From Simiduia aestuariiviva (GTDB lineage: Bacteria; Pseudomonadota; Gammaproteobacteria; Pseudomonadales; Cellvibrionaceae), in contig NZ_JACHXZ010000001.1 of assembly GCF_014192475.1 (NCBI RefSeq), positions 62,001 through 126,000 of the forward strand: DNA of 64,000 nt. Reading direction: 5' to 3'. The number at the start of each line of letters is the position of its first letter. The stretch's first letter is position 1. A model generated the notes under the pieces. It made no database searches and was not told the origin of the DNA. It saw only the letters and a program-made list of their open reading frames with translations. A program made the translations under genes and the position numbers. This document shows positions 35,338-47,100 of the stretch, in pieces.

Positions 35338-36303
35338 TTAGCGCGCCTCGAGCCGCAGGGCTATGGCGTCCATCAACAGGCCGCCAATGTCAGTTTGGTA
35401 GGCCGTATTGATCTCGCGGGCGCAGGTGGGGCTGGTGACATTGATTTCGGTGAGGTAGTCGCCGATGACATCTAAGCCCACAAACAACAGCCCCTTCGCC
35501 ACCAGCGTAGGGGCCACTTGCGCCACTATCCAGCGGTCGCGCTCAGACAGCGGCTGTGGGCGACCGGTGCCGCCGACGGCGAGATTGCCGCGGGTCTCGC
35601 CCTGGCTGGGTACGCGGGCGAGGCTGTAGTCAACAGGCTTCCCGTCGATCACCAAGATGCGCTTATCGCCGTCTTTGATTTCGGGCAGGTAGCGCTGGGC
35701 CATGATGGTTTCTTGGCCGTGCCGGGTCAGTGTTTCGAGGATGACGCCCACATTCGGATCGTCGGCCTTCGCGCGGAAAATGCCGCTGCCGCCCATGCCG
35801 TCTAGGGGTTTAAAGATGACGTCTTGGTGGTGTTGGTGAAATGCGCGCAGGCGCCCGTTGTTTCGGGACACGAGAACGGGCGGGCAGCACGCCGGAAATT
35901 GCGTGGCGAATACTTTTTCATTGCAGTCGCGCAGGCTCTGCGGATCGTTGACGATGAGCGAGCCCTCGCGCTGTGCGGCCTCTAGGATGTAGGTGCTGTA
36001 GACATACTCGCTGTCGAAGGGCGGGTCTTTGCGCATCAGCAGGGCATCGAGGGTGCCCAGGGCCATGACTTCCGGCTCACCCAGCTGATACCAGTCGGTT
36101 CGGCCGAGGTGGGCATCGTCAGCTACCTGTACCGCGCGCCCCTCACCCATGGCTCGGCCCTGATCCAGCCAGAGGTCGCCCTGCTCAAAAGCCAGTACTT
36201 GCCAGCCCCGAGCTTGCGCGGCCTGCATGAGCACCAATGTGGTGTCTTTTTTGGGGTTGAAGCTGTGGATGGGGTCCATCACGATGCCGACGCGGTAGGT
36301 CAT
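35338..36303 (-). CDS. gshB: Glutathione synthetase
   Basis: A 321-residue ATP-grasp enzyme joining gamma-glutamylcysteine and glycine. Key parts: MDPIHSFNPKKDTTLVLM, the LMRKDPPFDSEYVYST segment, VFKPLDGMGGSGIFR-type ATP-binding loop (here FKPLDGMGGSGIF) and FVGLDVIGDYLTEINVTSP. 3 bp before the TonB3-like gene. Divergent from pilG. Confidence 0.96.
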   Translation of the reverse strand: MTYRVGIVMDPIHSFNPKKDTTLVLMQAAQARGWQVLAFEQGDLWLDQGRAMGEGRAVQVADDAHLGRTDWYQLGEPEVMALGTLDALLMRKDPPFDSEYVYSTYILEAAQREGSLIVNDPQSLRDCNEKVFATQFPACCPPVLVSRNNGRLRAFHQHHQDVIFKPLDGMGGSGIFRAKADDPNVGVILETLTRHGQETIMAQRYLPEIKDGDKRILVIDGKPVDYSLARVPSQGETRGNLAVGGTGRPQPLSERDRWIVAQVAPTLVAKGLLFVGLDVIGDYLTEINVTSPTCAREINTAYQTDIGGLLMDAIALRLEAR

Positions 36304-36616
36304 GGCTTACCTCTGGGGAAATCTGGGTGGGTGCGCGGCATACCGGCGCACCAATATTCACTTGCCGGTGAGGATAGCGCCATCGGCTGTCGAGGGCTAT
36401 AGTCGGGCTCACGGATATGGTAAATTCCCATTTTATTCAGTCGCTTATAGCGAAACCTTAACAACTGTGTTAAAACATCCAGTCGGCGTAGTCTTCGCCG
36501 CAATTCCAGGCTCAGCTGCCGCTGTCTATCCGCGGCTGCTATGCTGATTGGGCGATCATCCGCCATTGACCCGGCCTGGTCGAGGTAAAAAATAAAGCGA
36601 AAGGCAATAGCTCATT
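36304..36616. promoter_or_regulatory. Divergent promoter region between gshB and pilG
   Basis: No gene is visible in these 313 bases. They should hold promoters for the gshB operon (minus) and the pilG-chpC operon (plus). A TATGCT box at about 36539-36544 is a possible -10 for pilG, but I see no clear -35. Confidence 0.4.
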
Positions 36617-37012
36617 ATGGACGTCAATCTGGAAAGCCTGAAAGTGATGGTGATCGACGATAGTAAAACCATTCGTCGCACTGCAGAAACCCTCCTTAAC
36701 AAGGCCGGCTGTACGGTGATTACCGCCACTGACGGTTTTGATGCACTGGCGAAAATTGCCGATACGCGGCCGGATATCATCTTCGTAGATATCATGATGC
36801 CGCGCCTCGACGGTTATCAGACCTGTGCATTGATCAAAAACAACAGCGAATTCAAGTCGACACCGGTCATCATGCTCTCGAGTAAAGATGGTTTGTTCGA
36901 CAAGGCGAAAGGCCGAATTGTTGGCTCGGATCAATATTTGACCAAGCCCTTCTCTAAGACTGAACTGCTGGGTGCTATCCAAACCCACGTAGGGCAGGCA
37001 AAAGCTTCGTAA
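36617..37012 (+). CDS. pilG: PilG, twitching response regulator
   Basis: A 131-residue single-domain receiver. The phospho-acceptor is D58 (DIIFVDIMMPRLDGY), the same number as in P. aeruginosa PilG; acidic pair in VMVIDDSKTIRRTAE and switch Lys in DQYLTKPFSK. Phosphorylated by ChpA, it promotes pilus extension and cAMP signalling. First gene of the pil-chp operon. Confidence 0.95.
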   Translation: MDVNLESLKVMVIDDSKTIRRTAETLLNKAGCTVITATDGFDALAKIADTRPDIIFVDIMMPRLDGYQTCALIKNNSEFKSTPVIMLSSKDGLFDKAKGRIVGSDQYLTKPFSKTELLGAIQTHVGQAKAS

Positions 37013-37074
37013 CCTTTAGGTCGGCCTGATTGGCTCAGACCGTCATAACAAAAACAGATGTTCCCGGGGGACTT

Positions 37075-37437
37075 ATGGCAAAAGTGCTAATCGTTGACGA
37101 TTCACCCACTGAAACTTACAAACTTACCAGCATTCTTGAAAAGAATGGCCACGAGGTCATCACCGCTGAAAACGGCGAGCAGGGTGTTGCTGTCGCCAAG
37201 AAAGAAATACCCGACTTGGTGCTGATGGATATCGTGATGCCAGGCCTGAACGGCTTTCAGGCGACGCGCCAACTGAGCAAGGCGTCCGAAACGGCGCACA
37301 TCCCCGTCATCATTGTGACCACCAAAGATCAAGAGACTGATCGCGTGTGGGGCATGCGCCAGGGGGCCAAGGCCTACCTGACCAAGCCCATCAGCGAGAA
37401 AACTTTGGTGCAGGCCATCGCTGACGCCATGGCCTAG
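37075..37437 (+). CDS. pilH: PilH, twitching response regulator
   Basis: A 120-residue receiver starting MAKVLIVDDSPTE; GGGGG upstream serves as SD and favours this start over one 15 codons earlier. Phospho-acceptor D52 (LVLMDIVMPGLNGF), conserved switch Lys in AYLTKPISEK. PilH acts as phosphate sink or retraction signal opposing PilG. Confidence 0.95.
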   Translation: MAKVLIVDDSPTETYKLTSILEKNGHEVITAENGEQGVAVAKKEIPDLVLMDIVMPGLNGFQATRQLSKASETAHIPVIIVTTKDQETDRVWGMRQGAKAYLTKPISEKTLVQAIADAMA

Positions 37438-37468
37438 CCATGGGGGCGAACAATAGTACGGGGAACGC

Positions 37469-38023
37469 ATGACGGAGCCACAGGCGAACGAATCAAAAGC
37501 TTTCCAAGCGCTGCTTGAGCTGGCTGGGCGCAGTAAGCACTTTGCTCGCGGTCTACCTGCTCAGGTGGCTATCAAGCCACATTGGAGCGGCATTGGTTTT
37601 TCTTTGATGGGGCGTCGTTTTGTGGCGCCCATGGACGAAATCAGCGAAATGCTGGAAGTCCCTCCCTACACCCGACTACCCGGCGTTCAGCCTTGGGTGC
37701 GGGGCGTGGCAAATGTGCGCGGCCGGTTGCTGCCACTGTTCGACCTGGCGGCCTTTTTTGGCTCCAAAATTTCCAGTCACCGCAAACAGCGCAGGGTGTT
37801 AATCCTTGATCGCGATGAACTCTATTCAGGGTTAATTGTGGATCAAGTCTTTGGCATGCAGCACTTTCCGGTGGATACCTTTAGCGACGATAACAGCGAG
37901 CTGCCTAAGTCCGTGGCGCCCTTTGTAAGTGGTGCATACCGCCAGGGTGAAAACCAGTGGAACGTATTCAGCCCCGCGAGCCTCGCAGGTGAACCCAGAT
38001 TTACCAATGCGGCCGAAGATTGA
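37469..38023 (+). CDS. pilI: PilI, CheW-like adaptor
   Basis: A 184-residue protein with one CheW domain (about 40-175), including FVAPMDEISEMLEVPPYTRLPGV and GVANVRGRLLPLFDL. It links PilJ to the kinase ChpA. 31 bp after pilH. Confidence 0.94.
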   Translation: MTEPQANESKAFQALLELAGRSKHFARGLPAQVAIKPHWSGIGFSLMGRRFVAPMDEISEMLEVPPYTRLPGVQPWVRGVANVRGRLLPLFDLAAFFGSKISSHRKQRRVLILDRDELYSGLIVDQVFGMQHFPVDTFSDDNSELPKSVAPFVSGAYRQGENQWNVFSPASLAGEPRFTNAAED

Positions 38024-38092
38024 GCCGTTTTATTTCAGGGCGGAATTTCCGCTTTATTTTAAGTAACACGCAACGTTGGTCAGGAGCGTAGC

Positions 38093-40273
38093 ATGAAGAA
38101 CGAAACAAGAGGCCTGGTCGCATCCATGCGCGGCAACCCAGTGATGGCAGCTTTGGCAGCCGCACTGTTGGTAGTGCTGGTGCTGATGGGTGTGAGCTTT
38201 TACTTGGTGCAACAAAACACCGCCAAAGATCAAGGCTATCTGCAGCTTACCGCTGAATTGCGAGCCCTGTCTTTCCGGGTGACGTCGCTGGCTCGTGAAT
38301 CGACGTCCGGCAACGAGGAGGCCTTCCCCGAATTGGCGAAGGTGATCGCCGAGATGGACAGCCTTTGGGGACGTTTGCGCGCTTCCGACATCGATACGCG
38401 CACCGCGCTGGCGGAAGAATTTGCGGGCTTCGATGCCATCTTCCAAAACGTGAAGAACAATGCCAACAGCATTGTGACCAACAAAGACACCATTATCTTT
38501 CTAAACGATGTAGCGATCACGCTGAATGAATCGCTGCCTGAACTGCAGGCAGAACACAACAACATTGTTGAAATCCTGCTGGAGAGCGGCGCTCCCGCCG
38601 ACCAAGTGTCGGTTGCGCAGATGCAGTCCTGGCGTGCGGAGCGTATCGGGCGAAACGTGGATAAAATGTTGCGCGGTGGTGGCGATGCCGACCAGGCGGC
38701 AGACCAGTTCAACCTCGATGCAAACTTGTTCGGTAAGGTACTGTCGGGCATGAAAGGTGGCGACCTCGCCATGAGCATCTCACGGGTTACTGAGCCTGAA
38801 GCTGTGAGCAGCTTGAACGAAATTTCTGAGCTGTTCGAATTCGTGAACAGCTCCATCCGCGAAATCTTTGAAGCGTCGCCTGCGCTGTTTAAAGCCCGTC
38901 AGGCCACCAACCAAATCTTGGATGACTCACCTCGCTTGCTCGAGGCCCTGACCACGCTGTCAGACAAGATTGTGGAAAATGCCGGCAATCGCCAGCCCAA
39001 CAACTTGACCATCGCCGTGCTCGGTGCCATCGGTTTGTTGGCCATTGTATTAATTGGTGCCCAATGGGCCCAGGGCACTCGCCAGCGACTGCTGGTTGAG
39101 GAAGAAACCAACGAGCGAAACCAGAACGCAATTTTGCGACTGCTTGATGAACTGGCTGACCTCGCCGACGGTGACCTGACCACCACCGCGACGGTAACCG
39201 AAGACTTCACGGGTGCGATCGCTGACTCCATTAACTTCACCATCGACCAATTGAGGGTGTTGGTTTCTCGAATCAACGAAACGGCTGTGAACGTATCGTC
39301 GGCCGCTCAGGAAACCCAGCAAACTGCACTGCATCTGGCCGAGGCCTCTGAGCACCAGGCGCAAGAAATTGCCGGTGCATCGGCCGCGGTAAATGAGATG
39401 GCCGTGACCATTGACCAGGTATCTGCCAACGCCGCCGAATCGGCCGCGGTTGCGGAGCGATCGGTATCGATCGCGAGCAATGGTGCAAAAGTGGTACAGA
39501 ACACCATCCACGGGATGGATACCATTCGCGAACAGATTCAAGACACCTCGAAGCGTATTAAGCGATTGGGTGAATCGTCACAGGAAATTGGTGACATCGT
39601 ATCGTTGATTAACGACATTGCTGACCAAACCAACATTCTTGCACTTAACGCTGCGATTCAGGCCTCGATGGCCGGTGACGCAGGTCGAGGCTTTGCGGTG
39701 GTAGCGGATGAGGTACAGCGTCTTGCGGAACGTTCTGCGGCGGCAACTAAGCAGATTGAGGCGCTGGTTAAAACGATTCAGAACGATACCAACGAGGCGG
39801 TAATCTCGATGGAACAAACCACGGCCGAAGTGGTACGTGGAGCTCGCCTTGCACAGGATGCGGGTGTGGCACTGGAAGAAATTGAAAACGTATCGTCCTC
39901 ACTTGCAGAATTGATTCAAAACATTTCGAACGCTGCACGTCAGCAGGCCTCATCGGCCGGTCACATCTCGAATACGATGAACGTGATTCAAGAAATTACC
40001 TCGCAAACCTCCGCGGGTACATCGGCTACCGCACAATCGATTGGTACGCTGGCCGAAATGGCCCTCGATCTGCGGGAGTCGGTAGCGGGCTTCAAGCTGC
40101 CAGAAGAGCTGGACGATAATTACGGTGAAGACACGCTGACACTGGATGACACCGTTGAAGACATGGGCGACGGCATAGAAGAACTCGAGGAAGAGGTTAG
40201 CTTCGATCTAGATGGTGAGTTCAATGCTGAACTCAGTAGTCTAGAAGACGAAGATGAGCCGAATCGAGCCTGA
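38093..40273 (+). CDS. pilJ: PilJ, methyl-accepting chemoreceptor for twitching
   Basis: A 726-residue receptor with TM1 (about 17-39), a roughly 260-residue helical periplasmic domain with PilJ-type repeats, TM2 (about 303-325), HAMP-like linker and a cytoplasmic signalling domain. The hairpin tip is [18 protein letters not shown] (about residue 530). The C-terminus is long, acidic ([15 protein letters not shown]) and lacks a CheR-docking pentapeptide of the NWETF type. It probably senses retracted pilin or surface contact. Confidence 0.95.
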   Translation: MKNETRGLVASMRGNPVMAALAAALLVVLVLMGVSFYLVQQNTAKDQGYLQLTAELRALSFRVTSLARESTSGNEEAFPELAKVIAEMDSLWGRLRASDIDTRTALAEEFAGFDAIFQNVKNNANSIVTNKDTIIFLNDVAITLNESLPELQAEHNNIVEILLESGAPADQVSVAQMQSWRAERIGRNVDKMLRGGGDADQAADQFNLDANLFGKVLSGMKGGDLAMSISRVTEPEAVSSLNEISELFEFVNSSIREIFEASPALFKARQATNQILDDSPRLLEALTTLSDKIVENAGNRQPNNLTIAVLGAIGLLAIVLIGAQWAQGTRQRLLVEEETNERNQNAILRLLDELADLADGDLTTTATVTEDFTGAIADSINFTIDQLRVLVSRINETAVNVSSAAQETQQTALHLAEASEHQAQEIAGASAAVNEMAVTIDQVSANAAESAAVAERSVSIASNGAKVVQNTIHGMDTIREQIQDTSKRIKRLGESSQEIGDIVSLINDIADQTNILALNAAIQASMAGDAGRGFAVVADEVQRLAERSAAATKQIEALVKTIQNDTNEAVISMEQTTAEVVRGARLAQDAGVALEEIENVSSSLAELIQNISNAARQQASSAGHISNTMNVIQEITSQTSAGTSATAQSIGTLAEMALDLRESVAGFKLPEELDDNYGEDTLTLDDTVEDMGDGIEELEEEVSFDLDGEFNAELSSLEDEDEPNRA

Positions 40274-40291
40274 TAAGCGAGTAGCCGTAGC

Positions 40292-41158
40292 GTGGTGTGG
40301 TCGTTACGGGCGCTGCCCGAACTAACGGATACCGAATTCCAGCAGTGGAGCAAACTGCTGGAAGATCGTACGGGCATACAAATTGCCCCGCATCAGCGTG
40401 TCTTCTTGCAAACCCAAATTGCAGGCCGCATGCGCGAACTTGAGTGTGGTGACTACAACACCTACATGAATCAGGTGCGTGAAGGTTTGCAGGGCATGGT
40501 TGAGTGGTCGGTCTTAGTTGATCGATTGGTGGTAAAAGAAACCAGTTTTTTTCGCCATCGCCCGTCCATCGAATATGTTCGCCGCTTGGTTCAATCGCGC
40601 ATCGATAACCAAGCGCTTGATGATAGCTTTGATGTGTGGAGTGTGGGTTGCGCCACTGGCGAAGAGCCTTATGCATTGGCCATGGCGGTGAACGATTGTT
40701 TTGAATTGGCCGCTATCGACCCTTACTTTGGCGTGACGGCGACCGACATAAGTTTGCCATCGCTGCACAAGGCCCGCGCCGGAATCTACCCCGCGCGCAA
40801 AGTGGATCATGCAACGCCGCAGGAGCGAGCGCGCTATTTTTGCCCCGCGGGTCAGCATTTGCAGGTGGTTGAAAAAATACGAGATCGGGTGTGTTTCACC
40901 CACGGCAATGTGCTGGAGTTAGGCAAGATGCCAGCCGTGCCCATGGATGTGATTTTTTGTCAAAACGTACTGATTTATTTTCGCCGTTGGCGGCGACGAG
41001 AAATTTTGAATCATTTGGTAGATCGACTTAAGCCCAATGGCGTTCTCATTGTAGGACTGGGCGAAATCACCGATTGGAATCACCCTAAAATGAAGCGTGT
41101 AGGCGGTGAAGAAATTCAAGCCTATCAACGCTCAGCTCCTGGCGCCGCCAAGAGCTAA
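40292..41158 (+). CDS. pilK: PilK, CheR-type receptor methyltransferase
   Basis: A 288-residue SAM-dependent methyltransferase for PilJ glutamates. N-terminal helical CheR domain, then VWSVGCATGEEPYALAM (SAM motif I) and VIFCQNVLIYF. GTG start. Sits between pilJ and chpA as in Pseudomonas. Confidence 0.94.
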   Translation: MVWSLRALPELTDTEFQQWSKLLEDRTGIQIAPHQRVFLQTQIAGRMRELECGDYNTYMNQVREGLQGMVEWSVLVDRLVVKETSFFRHRPSIEYVRRLVQSRIDNQALDDSFDVWSVGCATGEEPYALAMAVNDCFELAAIDPYFGVTATDISLPSLHKARAGIYPARKVDHATPQERARYFCPAGQHLQVVEKIRDRVCFTHGNVLELGKMPAVPMDVIFCQNVLIYFRRWRRREILNHLVDRLKPNGVLIVGLGEITDWNHPKMKRVGGEEIQAYQRSAPGAAKS

Positions 41159-41177
41159 ATAACAAGAGGACGGTCCC

Positions 41178-44100
41178 TTGGGAGACAACCGTAACTTTGC
41201 AGCCCTGGATTGGGTCATTGGCGAAATTGGCGAAACGCTGAAAGAAGCACGTCAGGCGCTCGAGGCCTATGTGGAAAACGCCAAGGATGCCACGCGCATT
41301 CGCTTTTGTCTGACGCATATCCATCAGGTACACGGCTCCTTAAAAATGGTGGAGTTCTACGGCGCTGCACTTATGGCCGAAGAGATGGAGCAGCTGGCCC
41401 AGGCGCTCATGAATGGCTCGGTCAAAAATGAGCCCGAGGGGCAAGAGGTGCTGATGCGCGCCATCTTGCAACTACCGCTTTACCTCGAACACGTAAAAAG
41501 CAGTCGTAAAGATCAGCCCGCCATGGTGCTGCCACTCTTAAACGACTTGCGCGCGGTGCGCGGCCAAAGTTTACTGACTGAAACCCAGCTATTTACCCCC
41601 GACATGTCGGCCGCGAAAAAAATAACCGGCCAACCCATTGCAGCTGCGCAAGATGCCAAGCAATTTGCAGAGATGGTCACGAAACTTCGCCAGATGTTTC
41701 AGGTGGCTGCGGCAAGCTATATTCGCGGTGTTAAGTCTGATGAAAGTTTGGCATACCTCCAAAAAGTTTTTACTCGGCTGCACAAATTAACGCAGGGGAC
41801 GCCGCGTCAACCGCTCTGGGAAATTGCGCTGGGTTTGGTTGAGGGGTTGCAAAGCGATGCTATCGAAGCCAGCGTTTCAGTTAAAAATTTACTGCGTCAA
41901 TTAGATCGCGAAATTAAAGTGCTGGCCGTGTATGGGCTGAAAGCGCTGAAGGCGGGTACGCAACACGAGTTGTTAAAAAACTTGTTGTACTACATAGCAC
42001 GCGCTGAAGTGTCTACGCCGATCATTTCGCGACTCAAAGAAAATTACCGGCTGGCCGAGGCGCTACCGAAAGACAATGTAGAAGATCTGGGCGAGGATGA
42101 TTTACTGTCCGGGCCGGACGGCGAAGCCATGCGCTCGGTTGTATCCGCAATCGGTGATGAATTAGATATTGTTAAGCACGCGCTCGATATGTGTTTATCG
42201 GGCGAAGATTCCGGTGCCCATGTGCGCGAAGCCTTGCCGGTTTTACAGCGTGTTGCTGACACCATGGCAGTGCTGGGCATAGGCAGTTTGCGTCAGCAGG
42301 TGCTGGCTCAGGCAACCGTGTTGGAGCACGCTGAAGCAACGCCAGAATCTCTTACCGCCGACGTTCTCATGGGTGTTGCCGGCGAAATCATCGACATCGA
42401 AAACGGTTTGCAGGGCTTAGTCCGCAATCTGGGTGCCTCCGATGGAAAGGGTGCCGTTCAAGATATCAATTTAAATGAAGCGCAAGAGCAAGTTTTGCGC
42501 GAATGTCGCAATGGCTTAGAGCAGGCCAAAGATGCGGTTATTGAGTACATCGCGTCCCAATGGGATCAATCACATTTAGGCAACGTGCCGAATTTACTGC
42601 GGGAAATTCGCGGTGGTTTGGATATGGTGCCGCTGGCTAGACCCGCGCGCATTATTGGGGCCTGTGCGCGTTTCGTTGAAGAAAAATTGGTCGGTGTTGA
42701 GCATCCCCCTGAGTGGTCCACGCTTGATATTTTAGCGGACGCTATTACCAGCGTGGAGTACTACCTCGAGCGACTCGGTGGCGACATGGAAGAGGAGGAT
42801 GATCTCCTGCTGAGTGTCGCGGAAGAAAGCGTGGAAGCGCTGGGCTACGCCGTTGCCAGCAGCAGACCAAAAACTGGCGCGGAGATTCGCTCTGATGCCG
42901 AGTCGGTACTGAAGAAAATGGTCGACGTTGAAGATGTCGACATGAATGTTCCGGTGCCCGACAACGCCGAAGCGGATGTTCAGGATCGGGCAGCAGAACC
43001 CGTCCAGGCCGACGACCTAGCGGCGGCAGAGCAGGAGCCGGAGCAAGAAACAACGTCGGACGTTGTTGAAGATGCCAGTGAGCTTGAGTCGCTCAGCGAA
43101 AACCTCGACGGCGATGTGTCCTCAGTAGTGCCCACCGCTGACGCAGACGATAACGCTGCCAATGAAGACCCGCCGGTTGAGGCTGAAGTTGCGCCTGCCA
43201 GTGCGCCAGAAGCCGCGCCGGAACCTGTCGCAGAGGAAGAGCCAGAGGAAGAAATCGACGAAGAAATTCTCGAGATTTTCATCGAAGAGGCTGAAGAAGT
43301 TACCGAGACCATCAATGAATTCTTTCCCCGGTGGAAAGAGGATTTCAATGACGAGGAATCGCTCACGGAATTCCGTCGAGCATTTCACACATTGAAAGGC
43401 TCTGGGCGCATGGTGAAGGCCATGGCCATTGGTGAGTTGGCGTGGTCAATCGAAAATATGCTGAATCGCGTGATCGACGGCAGCATTGAGCCCAATAGCA
43501 TTCACGTAGATATGATCGAACGGGTCGTTGGCAAGTTGCCTTCTATGATCCATGCATTTCGAGATAAACAGCCGATACCTGACAAGGCTACGATCGATCA
43601 ATACCAAGCGTGGGCAGAGGATCTATCGAAAGGCAATATTCCGGCAGAATTATTGGCTGGCGTAGAAGGCGCATCGAGCGCTGAATCTGAAGACCACAGT
43701 GCGCTTGATGCGGATGATGCGCCGGAAGAAGACGATTCCGAACCCGATACCATGCTCTGGGAAATTTTTGGTTCGGAAGCCAGTACGCACTTAGAGGCAC
43801 TTGAATCGTTTATTCAAGAAATGCAGGAAATGGCGCCGCTATACACGCCGCCGAGCGAAACCATGCAGCGCGCTCTGCACACACTCAAGGGTAGCGCGCA
43901 CATGGCGGACGTTGTGCCCATTGCTGAAATGGCTACGCCTCTGGAACGTTTTGTCAAAGAGTTGCGTTCATATCAGGTCAACATCGACGAAGATATTTTG
44001 CAATTGCTGCGCGATGCGGTGACTTATACCCGTGAAGCGCTGGCTGATATCGAAGCCGGACGCACCGTCGAAATTCCACGATTACAGCAATTTGTTGCTC

Positions 44101-47100
44101 GTGTAGCGGAGTTAAAAGAGCGTTCAGTTGCGCCGCTGATTCGTCAGCAAGAGGCTGAGGCCCAGGGCAAAAAGAAAGTAGACCCCGAGTTGTTGTCCAT
44201 TTTCATGGCAGAGGAAATGAACCTCCTGCTTGATGCCGACGACATGTTAAGCCAGTGGCAGAAATCGGACATCGATCAAAGCCAGTTAAGTGCATTGCAC
44301 TCGGAGCTAGCCAATCTAGAGAAGGGTGCCGAGCACGCTAACCTGGTGCAGATGAGTGGTTTAAGTGGGCAGCTAAAGGTTGTTTACGAAACCATGCGAG
44401 ATGGTCAGCTCACATTGGATGATGCCGGATACACAACGCTACACCGCGGGCATGAATCGCTGTTAGACATGGTAGACGCCGTCGCAGCTGGGCAAAATAT
44501 ACTCCCCGTGGCCGATGACGTCATGGCTGCGCTGGTTGCACTTGCGCCCTTTGAAGCGGAAGGCGTGGAACCGGCGGATGAACAGCCGCCTGAATCTGCC
44601 GAAGATATTTTATTTACCTTGCCCGAAGCTGAAGCGGACTTTGAAGTTGCCGATGCCGAACCTCAGCCTACGCCGGATGTTGTACAAGACGTGGATGAGT
44701 TGGAGCAGGACGTTGAATTGACCCTGCCGGACGTCACAGAGGTTGCCCGTGACGACGACGAAGATGATGCATTTGTCGTTGAAGATAGCTCGCAATCACC
44801 CAGTGCAGCGGATGACGATTTAGCGTCGATAGATCTCGACGAAAATTTCGCCGAGCAAGAAACTTTTGAAGCCGAAGCCGAAGCCGAAGCCGAAGCCGAA
44901 GCCGAAGCCGAAGCCGAAGCCGAAGCCGAAGCCGAAGCCCCTGTTTCTGAACCAGTTGCTGAGGCCCCCGCTGCCCCCGTTATTGCTGAAGAACCTGAGG
45001 CGATTGCGGCAGAGGAAATTGACCCAGAGATTTTTGAAATCTTCTTGGAAGAAGCCGACGAATTGCTGGAAGAAGTGGATCACGCCATTAACGGCTGGTC
45101 TGACGATTGGAATGATGGCGCGCACCTCGAAGAGCTCAAGCGTATTTTGCACACCCTCAAGGGTGGCGCACGCTTGGCAGGACTCAAGGGCCTTGGTGAC
45201 ATTTCGCACGACTTTGAAACCTACTTGATCAATCGTGAAAATGATCGGGTGGCGGTAGACGATAGCCTGTTTGAGGTGATGCATCGCTACCAAGATCTTT
45301 TATTGAACGGCACTGAAAAAGTTCGTCAAGCAGTGAGCAGCTACGAACCGGAAGGCCTCGCTGAAGCAATGCGCGCCATTGAGCAATCCGCTCAAGCCGG
45401 TTTGCAGGCGGTCGATGGTGAGGCAGCTGCAGAAAACGACGCGACGGAGATTTCACCGGAATCGACATCTGAGGCGGCAAACGAACCGTCAGCGGCAGAG
45501 CCCGAGCGGCCCGCCGCTGTGTCAAAGCCCGCTGCTCCCGCCGCGCCCGCGGAGAAATCCTATACCTCGGCTGACGTCATCCCGTTTAATCCGCGTGCAC
45601 CAGCGCCCTCCGTTGCGGGCAAAACCATTGCCGATAAGGGGCCGGCCCGCCCAGCCGCGCAGTTAGCGGTCAAGCGCAATCAGCCGCAGGAAGTGGTAAA
45701 GATTTCTGCAGATTTAATGGAGGAGCTGGTTAACCTCGCCGGTGAAACCTCTATCTCCCGTGGGCGCATGGAAGAGCAGGTAAGTGAAATCGGTTTTGCC
45801 ATCGATGAGATGGAAGCCACCATTAATCGCTTGCAGGAACAGTTGCGCCGCCTCGATATTGAAACGGAAGCGCAGGTTATTTTCCGTCAAGAGCAATTGG
45901 GTGATGCAGAGGACTTCGATCCGCTGGAAATGGATCGCTATTCGCAACTGCAGCAATTGTCCCGCTCACTCATAGAATCTGCCTCGGATTTGCTCGACCT
46001 CAAGAGCACCTTGAACGACAAGACCCGCGATGCGGAAACCTTGTTGTTGCAGCAGTCGCGCATTAACACCGATCTACAGGAAGGCTTGATGCGCTCGCGC
46101 ATGGTGCCCTTCTCACGGTTGGTGCCGCGTTTGCGTCGTATCGTGCGTCAGGTTTCAGGTGAATTAAATCGCCAAGTCAATTTTGAGCTGGACAACGCCG
46201 AAGGCGAAATGGATCGCTCGGTGTTGGAGCGTATGGTTGCGCCGCTGGAGCACATGCTGCGCAACGCCGTGGACCACGGGATCGAAGATGCCGAAACTCG
46301 CCTCGCAGCCGGCAAACCTGCCGAAGGCACAATTGGTTTGAGCCTAGGTCGCGAAGGTGGCGATGTGGTTTTGCGTCTAGTGGACGATGGCCGCGGAATT
46401 AATTTAGAGCGCGTTAAGGCCAAGGCCATTGAGCGCGGTCTAATGGCTGCCGATGCACGCTTATCTGATCAAGAAATCATGCAGTTTATCTTGTCGGCCG
46501 GCTTTTCAACGGCTGAAAAGGTTACCCAGATTTCAGGCCGCGGTGTAGGCATGGACGTGGTGCATTCAGAGATCAAGCAGCTGGGTGGCGCCATGTTTAT
46601 CGACTCTCGCTACGGCGAGGGCACAGAGTTTATTATCCGGCTGCCGTTTACGGTATCCGTTAACCGCGCCTTGATGGTGATGATTGGAGAGGATCGCTAC
46701 GCCATTCCATTGAATACCATTGAAGGTATTGTGCGCGTCAGCCCCTTCGAATTAGAGCACTACTACCAGGACGCTGATGCCCGTTTCGAATACGCCGGTG
46801 AAAACTACCGCGTGCGTTATTTGGGCAATATGTTGAACCGGGATTTGCGGCCGAAGCTCGAGGGCCATGCCTTGCCTCTGCCGGTCATATTGGTGCGCAG
46901 TTCAGAACACGCCGTGGCGTTACAAGTCGATACCTTGATGGGTAGCCGCGAAATTGTGGTTAAAACTCTGGGGCAACAATTCAGTGCCGTGCAAGGCTTG
47001 TCGGGCGCCACGGTTATGGGTGACGGCTCAGTGGTAGTGATCCTTGACCTGCACGCCATGATTCGTAAGGAAGCGGCGTTGTTAAGCTTGGGCCAGGCGC

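Noticed and set aside
44868-44939. CRISPR array
   Set aside because: The repeat is a contiguous hexanucleotide in a coding linker with no spacers.
44820-45293. Minus-strand ORF with a long Phe-Gly repeat
   Set aside because: It is the antisense of the GAAGCC repeat inside chpA.
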